Assembly: GCF_011612265.2 (NCBI RefSeq)
Contig: NZ_CP050134.2
Location: 1,860,001-1,924,000 of the forward strand
Direction: 5' to 3'
DNA length: 64,000 nucleotides
Source: Corynebacterium matruchotii
GTDB lineage: Bacteria; Actinomycetota; Actinomycetes; Mycobacteriales; Mycobacteriaceae
Below, in pieces: positions 25,991 to 36,200 of this stretch. A model generated the notes under the pieces. That model was not told the origin of the DNA, did not search any database, and worked only from the letters and a program-made list of their open reading frames with translations. Position 1 is the stretch's first letter. The number at the start of each line of letters is the position of its first letter. The position numbers and the translations under genes were made by a program.

Positions 25991-27631
25991 ATGACCACCG
26001 ATATTACGACGACCGACGCCTGGGCTAAGGTGGCGCAGGCACAGCAAAGCTTGGCACAGAAAACTTTACGGGAGCTTTTCGACGCTGACCCGCAGCGAGG
26101 GGAGAAGCTGAGCTTCACTGCGGCGGATCTGCACGTGGATCTGTCGAAAAATCTTGTGGATGATTCTACCCGTGATGCCCTCATTGAGTTGGCTCAGGCT
26201 GCTGGTTTGTCGGAGCGCATCGAGGCTATGTTCCGGGGCGATAAGATCAATAACACGGAGAATCGCTCGGTGTTGCACACCGCCCTGCGGCTGCCGGTGA
26301 CTGAGGATTTAGTGGTTGATGGTCAGGATGTAGCAGCCGACGTGCATGAGGTATTGAGCCGCATGCGGGATTTCGCCACGTCGCTGCGGTCGGGGGCTTG
26401 GTTGGGGTATACCGGGCACACGATTAAGACCGTGGTGAATATTGGTATTGGCGGCTCGGATTTGGGACCGGCCATGGCAACTCGGGCGCTGCGCACCTAT
26501 GCCACCGCCGGTATCAGTGCCAAGTTTGTGTCCAATGTGGACCCGGCCGACATCATTTCGGTGTTGGATGAGTGTGATCCCGAGTCCACGCTTTTCGTGG
26601 TTGCGTCGAAGACTTTTACCACGCAGGAAACGCTGACTAATGCGCATGCCGCTAAGCGGTGGCTGGTGGAGAAGTTGGGGGCGGAAGAGGCTGTGGCTAA
26701 GCATTTCGTAGCCGTGTCCACTAATGCGGAGAAAGTAGCCGCCTTTGGTATCGACACCAAGAACATGTTTGGTTTCTGGGAGTGGGTTGGTGGCCGCTAT
26801 TCGGTGGATTCCGCCATTGGCCTGTCGCTCATGGCGGTGATTGGCCCGCAGGATTTCATGCGGTTCTTGGAGGGCATGCACGCAATGGATGTGCATTTCC
26901 GGTCCACGCCGCTGGCAGAGAACGTGCCGGTGCTCATGGGGTTGCTTGGGGTGTTGTATAACGATTTCTTTGGGGCTCAGACGCATGCGGTGCTGCCGTA
27001 TTCGGAAGATTTGGGCCGGTTCCCCGCCTATTTACAGCAGTTGACCATGGAGTCAAATGGCAAATCGGTACGACGGGATGGTACGGCTGTAACCGTAAAT
27101 ACCGGGGAAATCTATTGGGGTGAGCCAGGTACTAATGGCCAGCATGCGTTCTTCCAATTGATGCACCAGGGCACGAAGCTGGTGCCCGCCGATTTCATCG
27201 GGTTTGCCCGGCCGAAGCAGGACCTGCCGACGGCCGATGGTACGGGCAGCATGCATGATTTGTTGATGAGTAACTTCTTCGCCCAGACGAAGGTTTTGGC
27301 CTTTGGTAAGACCGCGGAGGAAATCGCCACGGAGGGGGTGGCCCCAGCGGTTGTTCCGCACAAGGTGATGCCTGGTAATCGTCCGTCCACCACAATTATG
27401 GCGGAGGAGTTGACGCCAGCAGTGTTGGGCATGTTGATTGCGCTCTATGAACACATCACGTTTGTGGAGGGGACGATTTGGGATATTAACTCCTTTGACC
27501 AGTGGGGTGTTGAGTTGGGGAAGCAGCAGGCTAATGACCTGGCCCCGGCTGTGTCTGGTGCGGTCAAGGTGGATTCTGGCGATAGCTCAACCGATACGCT
27601 TATTTCGTGGTATCGGGAGCACCGCAACTAG
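25991..27631 (+). CDS. pgi: glucose-6-phosphate isomerase
   Basis: A 546-residue enzyme interconverting glucose-6-P and fructose-6-P. Signatures are [70 protein letters not shown] and [11 protein letters not shown] start at ATG 25991 (MTTDITTT) after an ATGGAG ribosome-binding site; the in-frame start at 25916 adds 25 unlikely residues. A hairpin terminator follows. Proximity to uvrD and chorismate mutase matches M. tuberculosis. Confidence 0.97.
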   Translation: MTTDITTTDAWAKVAQAQQSLAQKTLRELFDADPQRGEKLSFTAADLHVDLSKNLVDDSTRDALIELAQAAGLSERIEAMFRGDKINNTENRSVLHTALRLPVTEDLVVDGQDVAADVHEVLSRMRDFATSLRSGAWLGYTGHTIKTVVNIGIGGSDLGPAMATRALRTYATAGISAKFVSNVDPADIISVLDECDPESTLFVVASKTFTTQETLTNAHAAKRWLVEKLGAEEAVAKHFVAVSTNAEKVAAFGIDTKNMFGFWEWVGGRYSVDSAIGLSLMAVIGPQDFMRFLEGMHAMDVHFRSTPLAENVPVLMGLLGVLYNDFFGAQTHAVLPYSEDLGRFPAYLQQLTMESNGKSVRRDGTAVTVNTGEIYWGEPGTNGQHAFFQLMHQGTKLVPADFIGFARPKQDLPTADGTGSMHDLLMSNFFAQTKVLAFGKTAEEIATEGVAPAVVPHKVMPGNRPSTTIMAEELTPAVLGMLIALYEHITFVEGTIWDINSFDQWGVELGKQQANDLAPAVSGAVKVDSGDSSTDTLISWYREHRN

Positions 27632-27647
27632 GACCACGAAGGACCCC

Positions 27648-27682
27648 ACTCAGAAACCCGAGTCAGGTTTCCTGAGTTTTCA
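27648..27682 (+). terminator. pgi terminator
   Basis: ACTCAG-AAACC pairs with GGTTT-C-CTGAGT (one bulged base) followed by TTTT. Confidence 0.75.
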
Positions 27683-28295
27683 CCGATCTGCTTGAGGGGA
27701 GCTACATACCGTAGCTCCCCTCCCCCATGTTTTACCCCAATTAATCTTTGCTGTTTTAATACGATATTCTTTAAATCCGCAATCGGTTCCCCTGCGGGAT
27801 GATGTCTACCCCCGATGCATCATACCCCTTCGACTACCCCCTATTTCAGGGCACCTAAACGTGGGTCCACATTTTTAGGTACCCACTTGTGGGTAGTAAT
27901 GCCCGATCCCATTCCGGCTGACCTACCCATTTATGGGGCACCCGCTTAAGGGGCCCCACCTTAGGGCACCTATCCTAGGGCACCCGTCCTCATAGGAGGA
28001 TGCCCAAATACCCCAATTCGGTGCCCCATACCCTATGGGTAAAGCAACCTTAATTGGGGTTATTTTTCCCGAATTAATACCCCCGTTTTTCACCCCTTAG
28101 TGCGAGGAATAATAACATTATTCATGTCCATAAAAAGGTCATATAAGATTAAAATTCTCTCACTTTTCTTTCCGTTCTTCTGTCACGCTAGAATTAAAAA
28201 CCAAAGCTCACAGCATGCTAATTTAGTTCATTGAACATTCGATCATGCGTACGTGATATCTTCGATGCACATAGCAATAGAGAAAGAAATTCGTC
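27683..28295. other. hairpin-rich intergenic stretch
   Basis: No gene visible. A perfect stem GGGGAGCTAC / GTAGCTCCCC sits at 27696-27720. Between 27848 and 28041 lie at least six small hairpins or palindromes: GTGGGTCCAC (27861), ACCCACTTGTGGGT (27881), CCCATTTATGGG (27926), GGGGCCCC (27950), TCCTCATAGGAGGA (27987) and TACCCTATGGGTA (28029). GGGCACC recurs four times (27849, 27937, 27964, 27978). The last 200 bp are AT-rich and probably hold the promoter of the next gene. Confidence 0.55.
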
Positions 28296-29081
28296 GTGTC
28301 TTTTATGATGAAACCTGACCGAGTTCTTGTTCTAGGAGGAACAGGTTCTGTCGGTCGCCTCGTGGTTCAAGCACTGCTAAACCACGACATTTCTGCACGC
28401 CTATTGAGCAGGGATCCCCGCAAAGCCAAAAGAATGTTCGCCACCACCGACACCGGCAGCAATACCATCGATATTGCCGGCGGTGATCTCATGAACCCCG
28501 CAACCATTGCCGACGCACTCGATCATGTCAATGCTGTCATTCTCACCCATGGCGCACCCCATAATTCCGGCGAATACGAAAGTGTCGACTATGGGGCCAT
28601 CCCCGCGCTCTTAGAGGCGTTGGGCAAGAAAACCATCCCTGTTGTCCTCATGAGCTCTATTGGGGTCACCCATAATGATGCCATCGAACTGCTCACCTGG
28701 AAACGCCGCGGTGAACGCCTACTCCGCAGCAGCGGGTTGCCCTACACTATTATCCGGCCCGGCTGGTTTGACGCCGGTACCGCCGAAGAACAGCACGCCG
28801 AACTCCGCCAGGGCGACAGCACCGAATACGGCTCTGTCCGCCGCGTCGATGTTGCCGAGGCACTCGTCCAGGCCACATTCCTTTCCGAAGCACTCTACCG
28901 AACCGTGGAGTTGTTCTCTGTCGAAGGCCCACCCCTGGAGGACTGGGCGGAAGCCTTCAACTCCACCGCCCCCGACGCCGCCGGCGCTCTCGATGGCATT
29001 AATGACAAAACCACCCTGCAGTTGGACCGGGAGCCTCACCGCATCATTGACGATCTTTACAAGTTCGGCAGCATGAAATAG
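28296..29081 (+). CDS. NAD(P)-binding SDR-like protein (NmrA/YwnB type)
   Basis: A 261-residue Rossmann protein with VLVLGGTGSVGRLVVQALL as nucleotide loop, followed by ARLLSRDPRKAKRMF, suggesting NADP preference. YTIIRPGWFDAG and VRRVDVAEALVQA are typical of atypical SDRs of the SRR family. A GTG start at 28296 is given; ATG 28305 or 28308 would also serve. It appears single, flanked by the hairpin-rich gap and by the convergent BspA-like genes. Confidence 0.82.
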   Translation: MSFMMKPDRVLVLGGTGSVGRLVVQALLNHDISARLLSRDPRKAKRMFATTDTGSNTIDIAGGDLMNPATIADALDHVNAVILTHGAPHNSGEYESVDYGAIPALLEALGKKTIPVVLMSSIGVTHNDAIELLTWKRRGERLLRSSGLPYTIIRPGWFDAGTAEEQHAELRQGDSTEYGSVRRVDVAEALVQATFLSEALYRTVELFSVEGPPLEDWAEAFNSTAPDAAGALDGINDKTTLQLDREPHRIIDDLYKFGSMK

Positions 29082-29116
29082 TCTCCTGTAGGCGTCAGGC
29101 GTCGCGTGGAATCGCG

Positions 29117-30397
29117 TCATCGCCGCGCCAAGATTTCTCGTTTCACCACAGTGTTGTTGTGGCGGTCTTTCGCCCACATATCAAGCCACACATTGCCGTT
29201 TTCGATGTCGAGTGGGCATTGGAGTCTGCGAGTTTCCCCGTTTTCTGTCGGGGAGGCAGCCACACACTCGCTGTCCCAATATTTCAGATCCCGATCAAAC
29301 TCAAGGACCGCCGCGTTTACCCGTGCTCCTGGCTTCGTAATATTCAACTGATTCACCACCATCACACTTGGCGGTGTGCAGTCAGAGGCCACCCCGGCAT
29401 AGGTGACAGTCCACCCATAGGTTTCCGTCAAAACACGAAGACCATCATCACCGGCGGGATCCTCGCACCGGTAAATATCGTCCGCTCCCAGCTCAACACC
29501 ATGGGATAATTCCTGCTGGCCCCACCCGGCCAATATGGCGCTCATGCTTGTGGGTGACAACCCCGATAAGTGAAACATACCCCGCATATTCGTGACGTTA
29601 CGCACATCCCAGGCGGACAAGTCGCTATCAAATCTCGTTGCATTGGTAAACATATTGCTCATGTCGGTGGCGCTCACCGGCCGCCAGGTGGACAAATCCC
29701 CCTGAAAACCGGAGCTTTCAAACGCATGGGCGAAATTCTGGATTCGTTGAACATCCCAGCCGCTCACGTCCCCATAGATCTCGACAACGGAGTTAAAAAC
29801 ATTCTCCATTGTTGTGGCCTCGCTCAAATCCGGCGCCGGGGTTACAGACGCCATGGGCTCCGCGGTGTCCTGCCGTTCGCCCTGGCTGTCATCGGGGTTG
29901 GGAAGTTTGACCGAATAGAAGGCCATAAACATGCCTGCCAGACTTTGAAATTTATTGGTTCCCCACTGATGAATAATGGCATGAAGCTTGCCTGCCCCAC
30001 GTTTTATGCCAAAATTCACCCCGGCGAATCCCCCACCATAAATACCCAGCGCAGCCGCCGGCTGACACGACCTGGCAGCGAATTCGGCAGCACTCATGGT
30101 TGCCTCTCCCCGGGAGTCAAGACACCAAATACGCACGTTGTCGTCCGCCTGGTCAATGGTGGGGGCGAAGTTTCCTTCACCAAAGACCTCAATGACAAAC
30201 GCATCCGGATGCGCCTGCCGGAATTCTTGCACCGATTTTGCCGACACCCCCTGATTTGCCGGTGCTTCCAGTTTCCCTGGCACAGCCTGCTGGTCCAGGG
30301 TGGTTGCGGGAATCATCCGAAAAATCACCACCGCAAAAACCACCGCAACCGCGGCCATTATCAGGATAGTTACCAGGATGGGTTTCGGCATGGCCAT
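29117..30397 (-). CDS. BspA-like (DUF285) membrane-anchored protein, copy 1
   Basis: A 426-residue protein. An N-terminal hydrophobic segment (around residues 8-28) acts as anchor or uncleaved signal; I see no lipobox or LPXTG motif. An N-terminal domain follows (around 50-180; HPDAFVIEV, then WCLDSRG), then BspA-type repeats around 190-285 (GDVSGWDVQRIQNFAHAF, GDLSTWRPVSATDMSNMF, SDLSAWDVRNVTNMRGMF), then a C-terminal domain. Cysteines 92, 111, 311, 340, 378 and 394 match six in the neighbouring paralogue. BspA repeats mediate protein binding in other surface proteins; function here is unknown. It lies 80 bp downstream of copy 2 on the same strand. Confidence 0.8.
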   Translation of the reverse strand: MAMPKPILVTILIMAAVAVVFAVVIFRMIPATTLDQQAVPGKLEAPANQGVSAKSVQEFRQAHPDAFVIEVFGEGNFAPTIDQADDNVRIWCLDSRGEATMSAAEFAARSCQPAAALGIYGGGFAGVNFGIKRGAGKLHAIIHQWGTNKFQSLAGMFMAFYSVKLPNPDDSQGERQDTAEPMASVTPAPDLSEATTMENVFNSVVEIYGDVSGWDVQRIQNFAHAFESSGFQGDLSTWRPVSATDMSNMFTNATRFDSDLSAWDVRNVTNMRGMFHLSGLSPTSMSAILAGWGQQELSHGVELGADDIYRCEDPAGDDGLRVLTETYGWTVTYAGVASDCTPPSVMVVNQLNITKPGARVNAAVLEFDRDLKYWDSECVAASPTENGETRRLQCPLDIENGNVWLDMWAKDRHNNTVVKREILARR

Positions 30398-30477
30398 GTG
30401 AAAAATTATTCCACAATCCCGACACCGACATGACGCAAATAAGCTTCCCGCTTAGCCCGGCGTCGACAAGCACGCCG

Positions 30478-31755
30478 CTAGGCGCGTCGATAAGCATCAG
30501 GGGACGTGGGGGCGATGTTCTGGATCATGACTACAACCGTAGCGGTGTTGTTGTAGTAATCTTTCACCCAGATCGTGTGCTCCCCCGGCGTGGTAACGTG
30601 GCATTCCAGTTCCTTGGGCTCGGTAGCGGTATGCGGCACCGCCGTGCATTCGTCGCCCCAGCGCCGCAGTGTCTTATCGGACAGCAACCGAACCACCATG
30701 GTCTCGGAAATCGGCTGGTTGGGGGCGGTTTGCTCCACCACATTCACTCGTGGCGGGTGGCAGTCTGGGGCCTGCGCCACGCTGCCAAGGTTGCCCGCCA
30801 TCTTTGTTTTGAATGTTGGTAATTCTTTGGGTTTGCCGCAATAGTAAAGGGTGTTTGAGCTCAACGTCACATCATGCGGTAGGTTTGTCGCCCACCCTTC
30901 TATGATCGCGGTGACATGGGTTGGCGATAGTCCAACGTTGTCAAACATGTTGTGTATCGAAGTCACCCGGCGCATGTCCCATCGGGAAATATCGGAGTCG
31001 AACCATTCCGCATGGTCGAACATCATGCTCATATTGGTGGCGGTTTTCGGATTCCACTTGGAAATGTCCCCATGGAAACCGGAATCGTGAAACAGTCCCG
31101 AAAAGTCCGTCACGTGGCTCACATCCCACAGGCTCACGTCCCCCTGGAAGTCTTTCACATGCTGGAACGTGTTGCGCAGGCTTATGGCCTGGCTAAGGTC
31201 CGGGACTCCAGCATGCGGGGCGATCTCCACCCGCCGAAACCGCGCAAATGTTTCCGGCAGTTCCAAAAATTTATTCTTCCCCCACTGCTTCACGACCGCG
31301 GTTTCGCACGTCTCGGCTATCGTTGGGGTAAAGCTCATACTACGAAAATCACCACCATAGATCGCAATGGTCATGGCGTCGCTCTTTTCCTTGTAGCATG
31401 AGCTGTCCGGGACCTGTGCCACCTCTTGGAGGCTTTCCCGATGCGAATCAATGCACCATAGTTTCACGCCGCTATCCGCGCCATGAATGTTCGGCATGAT
31501 GAGCTGCGGCCTAGGGTCGCGCACCGTCATGATAAACGCATCTGGGTGCTCCCGGGTAAAATCCGCCACCCGATTCGCCATAGTGTGCGGCGGCACTGTT
31601 CGATAACCCCTAGCGATGATGTTCCGGGCCGCAACCACGTCGATCCTGCCAGGCCGGGGCAAAAACGCAAAAACCACAGACACCGCGATAATAATAACCG
31701 CCCACGTAATGACTCGATAGTTTGGCTCCGACGCCAACGAGCGAATGGTTGTCAT
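30478..31755 (-). CDS. BspA-like (DUF285) membrane-anchored protein, copy 2
   Basis: A 425-residue paralogue of the next gene with the same layout: N-terminal membrane segment (around residues 15-32), conserved domain with HPDAFIMTV and WCIDSH, BspA repeats around 195-275 (GDVSLWDVSHVTDFSGLF, GDISKWNPKTATNMSMMF, SDISRWDMRRVTSIHNMF), and a C-terminal domain containing DCHPPRVNVVEQ and a WGDEC site. Cysteines 101, 120, 306, 332, 370 and 385 line up with copy 1; C150 is extra. The two are probably co-transcribed. External location and disulfide bonding are inferred from topology and the paired cysteines. Confidence 0.8.
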   Translation of the reverse strand: MTTIRSLASEPNYRVITWAVIIIAVSVVFAFLPRPGRIDVVAARNIIARGYRTVPPHTMANRVADFTREHPDAFIMTVRDPRPQLIMPNIHGADSGVKLWCIDSHRESLQEVAQVPDSSCYKEKSDAMTIAIYGGDFRSMSFTPTIAETCETAVVKQWGKNKFLELPETFARFRRVEIAPHAGVPDLSQAISLRNTFQHVKDFQGDVSLWDVSHVTDFSGLFHDSGFHGDISKWNPKTATNMSMMFDHAEWFDSDISRWDMRRVTSIHNMFDNVGLSPTHVTAIIEGWATNLPHDVTLSSNTLYYCGKPKELPTFKTKMAGNLGSVAQAPDCHPPRVNVVEQTAPNQPISETMVVRLLSDKTLRRWGDECTAVPHTATEPKELECHVTTPGEHTIWVKDYYNNTATVVVMIQNIAPTSPDAYRRA

Positions 31756-31965
31756 GAGATATCACTGCTTTCTTACGCTTGTCGACGCACGAACGTGGCG
31801 TAACCATAATCCAACCCACAGTATATGTACTACACAACCAAAAGCCTGTCTGACCTGGAAATATTTACCCCATATTCATCCTACTTTTATCCTGATGCCC
31901 CACATAAAAAGAATCCCCTTGAACCGCGATTGAGCTCGGCGGCCAAGGGGAATGAGGCGCTCAAA

Positions 31966-32379
31966 CTAGAGTTGCACCACCTGCGTGTAGCCGTAAGGAA
32001 TGGCGTTGGAAGGCACAACAGTTTTGCCGAAGGGGAAGCAGGCGATGGGAATCATTTTGAGGTTACCGATGCCCAGGGGGATGCCGATGATGGAAAGAAA
32101 CAGCGGGACCGCCGTAATGACATGGCCAATGGCGATCCACAAGCCCGCAAGCAGAAACCAGATCACGTTTGCAAAGGCAATGCCGACATTATCGCCGCCG
32201 GGTTTTGTCACCACCGCGCGCCCGAACGGCCAGAGGGCGTAGCCGGCCATGCGGAAACTAGCGACCCCGAAGGGGATGGTGATAATGAGCACATACATAA
32301 TAACCCCGGCGATGGCATAGCCGATGGCTAACCACAAACCGCTGAAGACAAACCAAATGAGATTGAGTAAAGTTTTCAT
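31966..32379 (-). CDS. YccF-domain inner membrane protein
   Basis: About 137 residues made of two similar halves, each an NLIWFVFSGLWLAIG-like or NVIWFLLAGLWIAIG-like segment followed by a second membrane segment and a Pro-Phe-Gly turn (WPFGRAVV, FPFGKTVV), the YccF (DUF307) duplication. I start at ATG 32379 (MKTLLNLIW); an upstream GTG or ATG adds six residues. Function of this family is unknown. It is a leftward gene downstream of nei. Confidence 0.85.
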   Translation of the reverse strand: MKTLLNLIWFVFSGLWLAIGYAIAGVIMYVLIITIPFGVASFRMAGYALWPFGRAVVTKPGGDNVGIAFANVIWFLLAGLWIAIGHVITAVPLFLSIIGIPLGIGNLKMIPIACFPFGKTVVPSNAIPYGYTQVVQL

Positions 32380-32433
32380 GCCTTTAAGAATAGGCAAGTC
32401 TCTGAGCCCGGGGTTGCGTCAGCCGCAGATGGT

Positions 32434-33255
32434 CTAGATAACGGGTGGTTGGCAGCGCGGACACCACCAGATCATACGTTCTAGTTCCCCCTCATCCCCA
32501 CCCGCGGCACCCCCTAACGTGCCGGTAGCGATAACCGTGCCGCACCTGCGACATGGTTGCCCATCCCGACCGAACACGTAGGTGGATTCCCCTACCCGGC
32601 GCACCCCGGTGGTGACGCGAAGCGGGGAAAGCCGATTGCCCCAGATGAGCCGCCGCGCAATGGCTAAAACCTGGTGCATGTCGCATAATTTCACGGGGGT
32701 TTGGGGGTGGATACCAGCGATGAAACAGATTTCGGCCCGGTATTCGTTGCCGATGCCGGCAAGATTGGTTTGGTCGAGAAGCGCGGTCCCCACGGGCCGA
32801 TCCGGTCGCAGCATTATTCGACGCCACGCCTCAGGTTCGCCCATGTGTTCCCAATCCAGGGCAAGCACGTCCGGCCCCAGGTGACCAACGTGTTCCAGGT
32901 AGGTTTTGGCCGAGAATATTTTCACGAATCCAAGCGAATGACCCACCAGTTCGATGGGTTGGTGCGGCGGGTCGGCGACCCGGAGGATCAGGCGGGCGGT
33001 GTGGGCGGGTTTCCGCCAGCGGTCGCCAACACGGTGGATCGCCCAGGTTCCCTCCATTTTCAGATGCGTGTGGATTATAGCATCGTCTAGCTGCATAAAG
33101 AGGTGTTTACCGTAGGGCCATACTCGCCTGATAGTGGTGCCTGCAAGATTCACGGTTGCGTGCCGTGGCACGCGAATGTCGGCAGCAAGCACCGTCCGAC
33201 CCACCAGGAATTGGAGCCGGCGGGACAGCTGGTAAATGGAATCACCTTCGGGCAT
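32434..33255 (-). CDS. nei: endonuclease VIII-like DNA glycosylase (Nei2 type)
   Basis: A 273-residue Fpg/Nei protein. The catalytic N-terminus MPEGDSIYQL carries Pro2 and Glu3, with PEGD rather than PELPE, typical of Nei. The helix-two-turn-helix region includes LLDQTNLAGIGNEYRAEI. The C-terminal zinc finger is CRRC...CPRC. It excises oxidised pyrimidines. It starts 15 nt after lhr on the same strand; lhr-nei linkage also occurs in mycobacteria (Rv3296-Rv3297). Confidence 0.92.
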   Translation of the reverse strand: MPEGDSIYQLSRRLQFLVGRTVLAADIRVPRHATVNLAGTTIRRVWPYGKHLFMQLDDAIIHTHLKMEGTWAIHRVGDRWRKPAHTARLILRVADPPHQPIELVGHSLGFVKIFSAKTYLEHVGHLGPDVLALDWEHMGEPEAWRRIMLRPDRPVGTALLDQTNLAGIGNEYRAEICFIAGIHPQTPVKLCDMHQVLAIARRLIWGNRLSPLRVTTGVRRVGESTYVFGRDGQPCRRCGTVIATGTLGGAAGGDEGELERMIWWCPRCQPPVI

Positions 33256-33270
33256 GAAACCCCTTACCTC

Positions 33271-36200
33271 CTACCGCCACCGACGCCGGCCAGTCGACCC
33301 GCGGCCCGACGCCCCCGACAGCCCGTCGCCTAGTTGTTCGATTGCTTCGGTGACGCTGCGGCCTCGGTTCTGCGGCCCGGGAACCGGCGGTGCACCGATG
33401 CGTAACCCGCTTGGGGTGAGTCGAGCCCCGGCGGTCCGGAAGGCCTCAAGGTGAGGGCTCTCGTGCACCGGCTTGCCATTAAGCTTTTCAATGGTTATCC
33501 GCGTGGTGAGATTCTTCCCCACCGCCCCGGACAGGGCCTGCACAACTAGGCGAATAATGGTTTCCTCGGAGATTTCGGCCCGAGGCGGTAGAAACCAGGT
33601 GAGGGTTTTCCCGCCCCGGGTGAGGTGGGCCACCGGAAGGCCGTCGGCGAGCACCACAAGGGCGCCGGCCGCCCGACTGGGCGACTTGCCGTCCCCCGGC
33701 CACGGCAGGGCGGCACCATACGGGTTAGCGGGATCGCAGGCGGCGATCACACAAACGTTCGGTTCTAATGTGCCGGAGGGCCAGCCGGTCACGTCGTCAG
33801 TGTCGGCGAAACCACGAAGCCGGTCAATGACGGCGGCGGTGGCAAATTGGGCCGCGCCCAGGTCGGTAATGAAGTGCCCCCTGAGGGCCTTGCCGGATTC
33901 TTCGAAACTGCTCAATACCTTGTAGGCCAGGGCGAAACCGCCAAGAACGTTTTCCGCCTGGATCGCACCCCGGGTCACCACACCATAGCGGTCGAGCCAC
34001 GCCTCCCCCAGGGCAACGGAGCGGGATGTGGGGTCAGCCGTGGGGATCGGACTCAACCCCCACCTGCCGGTCATATCGGGTGGGGTTTGATGGATGACGC
34101 CAACATACCCGCCCATTCGCCCCATCCGTCCCTGCCTGCCTGGGCGTCCCGGCCTGCCGGCTCGAAGCCGGGAACGGGCCGGGGTCCGACTGGTCCGGTG
34201 AGCGGTTTTTCCCTGAGCCAGGCGGGCGGCAAGCGGGGCAAAACTATCGGGGCTCACCAGGCCGCAATCAAAAAGCTCCCAGAGGGCGGCGCGGGTTGCT
34301 GCCGGGTCGCCCACCTGGTCCACCAAGCTGTCGAAGAGGAAACCACCGCCCGGGCTGCCGGACATCATGTCGTATATGCTGCGGGCCGCGGGGCTCAGCG
34401 TGGGCGGCTCCACTTCCACGGGGACGAGATCGGCGGCGTATTCGGCGGGCAGAAGCAGTACCCATGGGTCATTGGTTCCGGCAAGTCCGGCGCCCACAAT
34501 GCGAATGTCACCATCGTGACAAAGCTGCTGCAAATCTGCTGGGTTATAGTCGCGCACCCGGCTCGGCAGGATGAGGGTTTCCCAAGCGCTGGCGGGCAAT
34601 CGCACGCCTGCCAATTGCTCACACACCGCATAAATTTCGTCCCCAACATCCAGGCTATCGTGGCGCGGCTGACCCGTGGTTTTTATTGGAGAAATGCCAT
34701 GCCAGTCGATGAGGAACCTGGCATAGGCGCTGTGGCTCACCGGCTGGGTTTGGGCGCGGGCGGCGGCCAACGAGCGAGAGCGAATAAGTTTCAGCACATC
34801 GGCGGCAACATACTCTGGTTCATCAACCCCATGCCGGTAGTGGCCGACGATGATCAGGCCGGTGTCAACGAGCCCGGACAGCAGGTTGTGGGCCACACTT
34901 GGGGCCAGACCGAAAGCTGCTACCATGTCCGCCAATAGGAATGGTCCCCGGGTGCGACACCAGCGGCTCGCTAGCTGTTCTAGGGCATCCGGCACCAGGG
35001 CGGTGGGTGCGGCAACACCAGGTGGAACGGGAATCCCAAGACCATCGCGGAGAAGCGGCGCATCCGAAACCTGGGCAAGATGTTCCACGCCGGCAATGCG
35101 GACACGCATGACTCGCTGACGATCGAGGTCGTCGATGCGGAAAGCGTCGACAAGCATGTGCTGCGGCAGGTCGACAATGGGAATCGGGCCCAGGATGCGG
35201 AGGGCGTCGATGAGCTCCTCACCGGTGCGAGCCCGGCGGTCGGGGGCTATGCGACGCAGGCGGGCATCGACGTCGGCGATGATATCGGGATCAAGCAGAT
35301 CCCGGAGCTCAACCGAACCCAAAAGTTTCGCCAATAGTTTCGGGTCGAGGGCAAGAGCGGCGGCACGTTTTTCCGCCAATGGCGAGTCGGTTTCGTATAT
35401 GAAAGCACCGGTGTAGGTGAAGAGCATGGCGACCGCGAAGGGTGAAGGTTGCATGGTTTCCACCTCCGCAATTCGGACACGCATGCCCTTTATGTCCTCG
35501 CAAAGTTGCACCAATGCCGGCAGATCATACACGTCTTGCAGACACTCGCGGACCGCCTCAAGAATGATGGGAAAGTTGGGATATTTCCGTGCCACATCCA
35601 AAAGTTGGGCGGCGCGCTGACGTTGCTGCCACAGTGGGGCACGCTTACCGGGGTTATGGCGCGGCAACAATAATCCCCGAGCGGCACATTCACGGAATCG
35701 GGCGGCAAATAGCGCCGAATTCCCCACCTGCTCCGCCACGATATCGGCAATATCATCAGGGTCAATCTGGAAAAGACCGGCACCCGGCACCACATCCGAC
35801 TCAGGCAGCCGAAGCACGATGCCATCGTCACCGCTCACGGGTTGCGCATCAATCCCCATATCCGAACTGATTTTCGCACCCACGGCGAGCGCCCAAGCGG
35901 CATTCACTCCCCGCCCATAGGGGGAATGCAGCACTACACGCCAATCCCCCACTTCATCACGAAAACGCTCTACAAGTAAGGTTTTCTCATCCGGCATAAT
36001 GCCCGTCACATCCCGCTGTTCCGAAATGAAACGCCGAATATTATCGGAAGCCCACTCATCCAATCCATCGAATATGTGTTCAGATTCCGCGTTGGGTTTT
36101 TCGGCAACATCCTGTGCCGAATCCACTGCTAGGGACTGCGCCACAGCGCGGCGAAACTCCCCCACCGCCCTGCCGAGTTCCGCCGGTCGACCCACCTGAT

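Noticed and set aside
33847..34938. 363-residue rightward open frame antisense to lhr
   Set aside because: Its composition mirrors the antisense of a GC-rich gene, and lhr is conserved across it.
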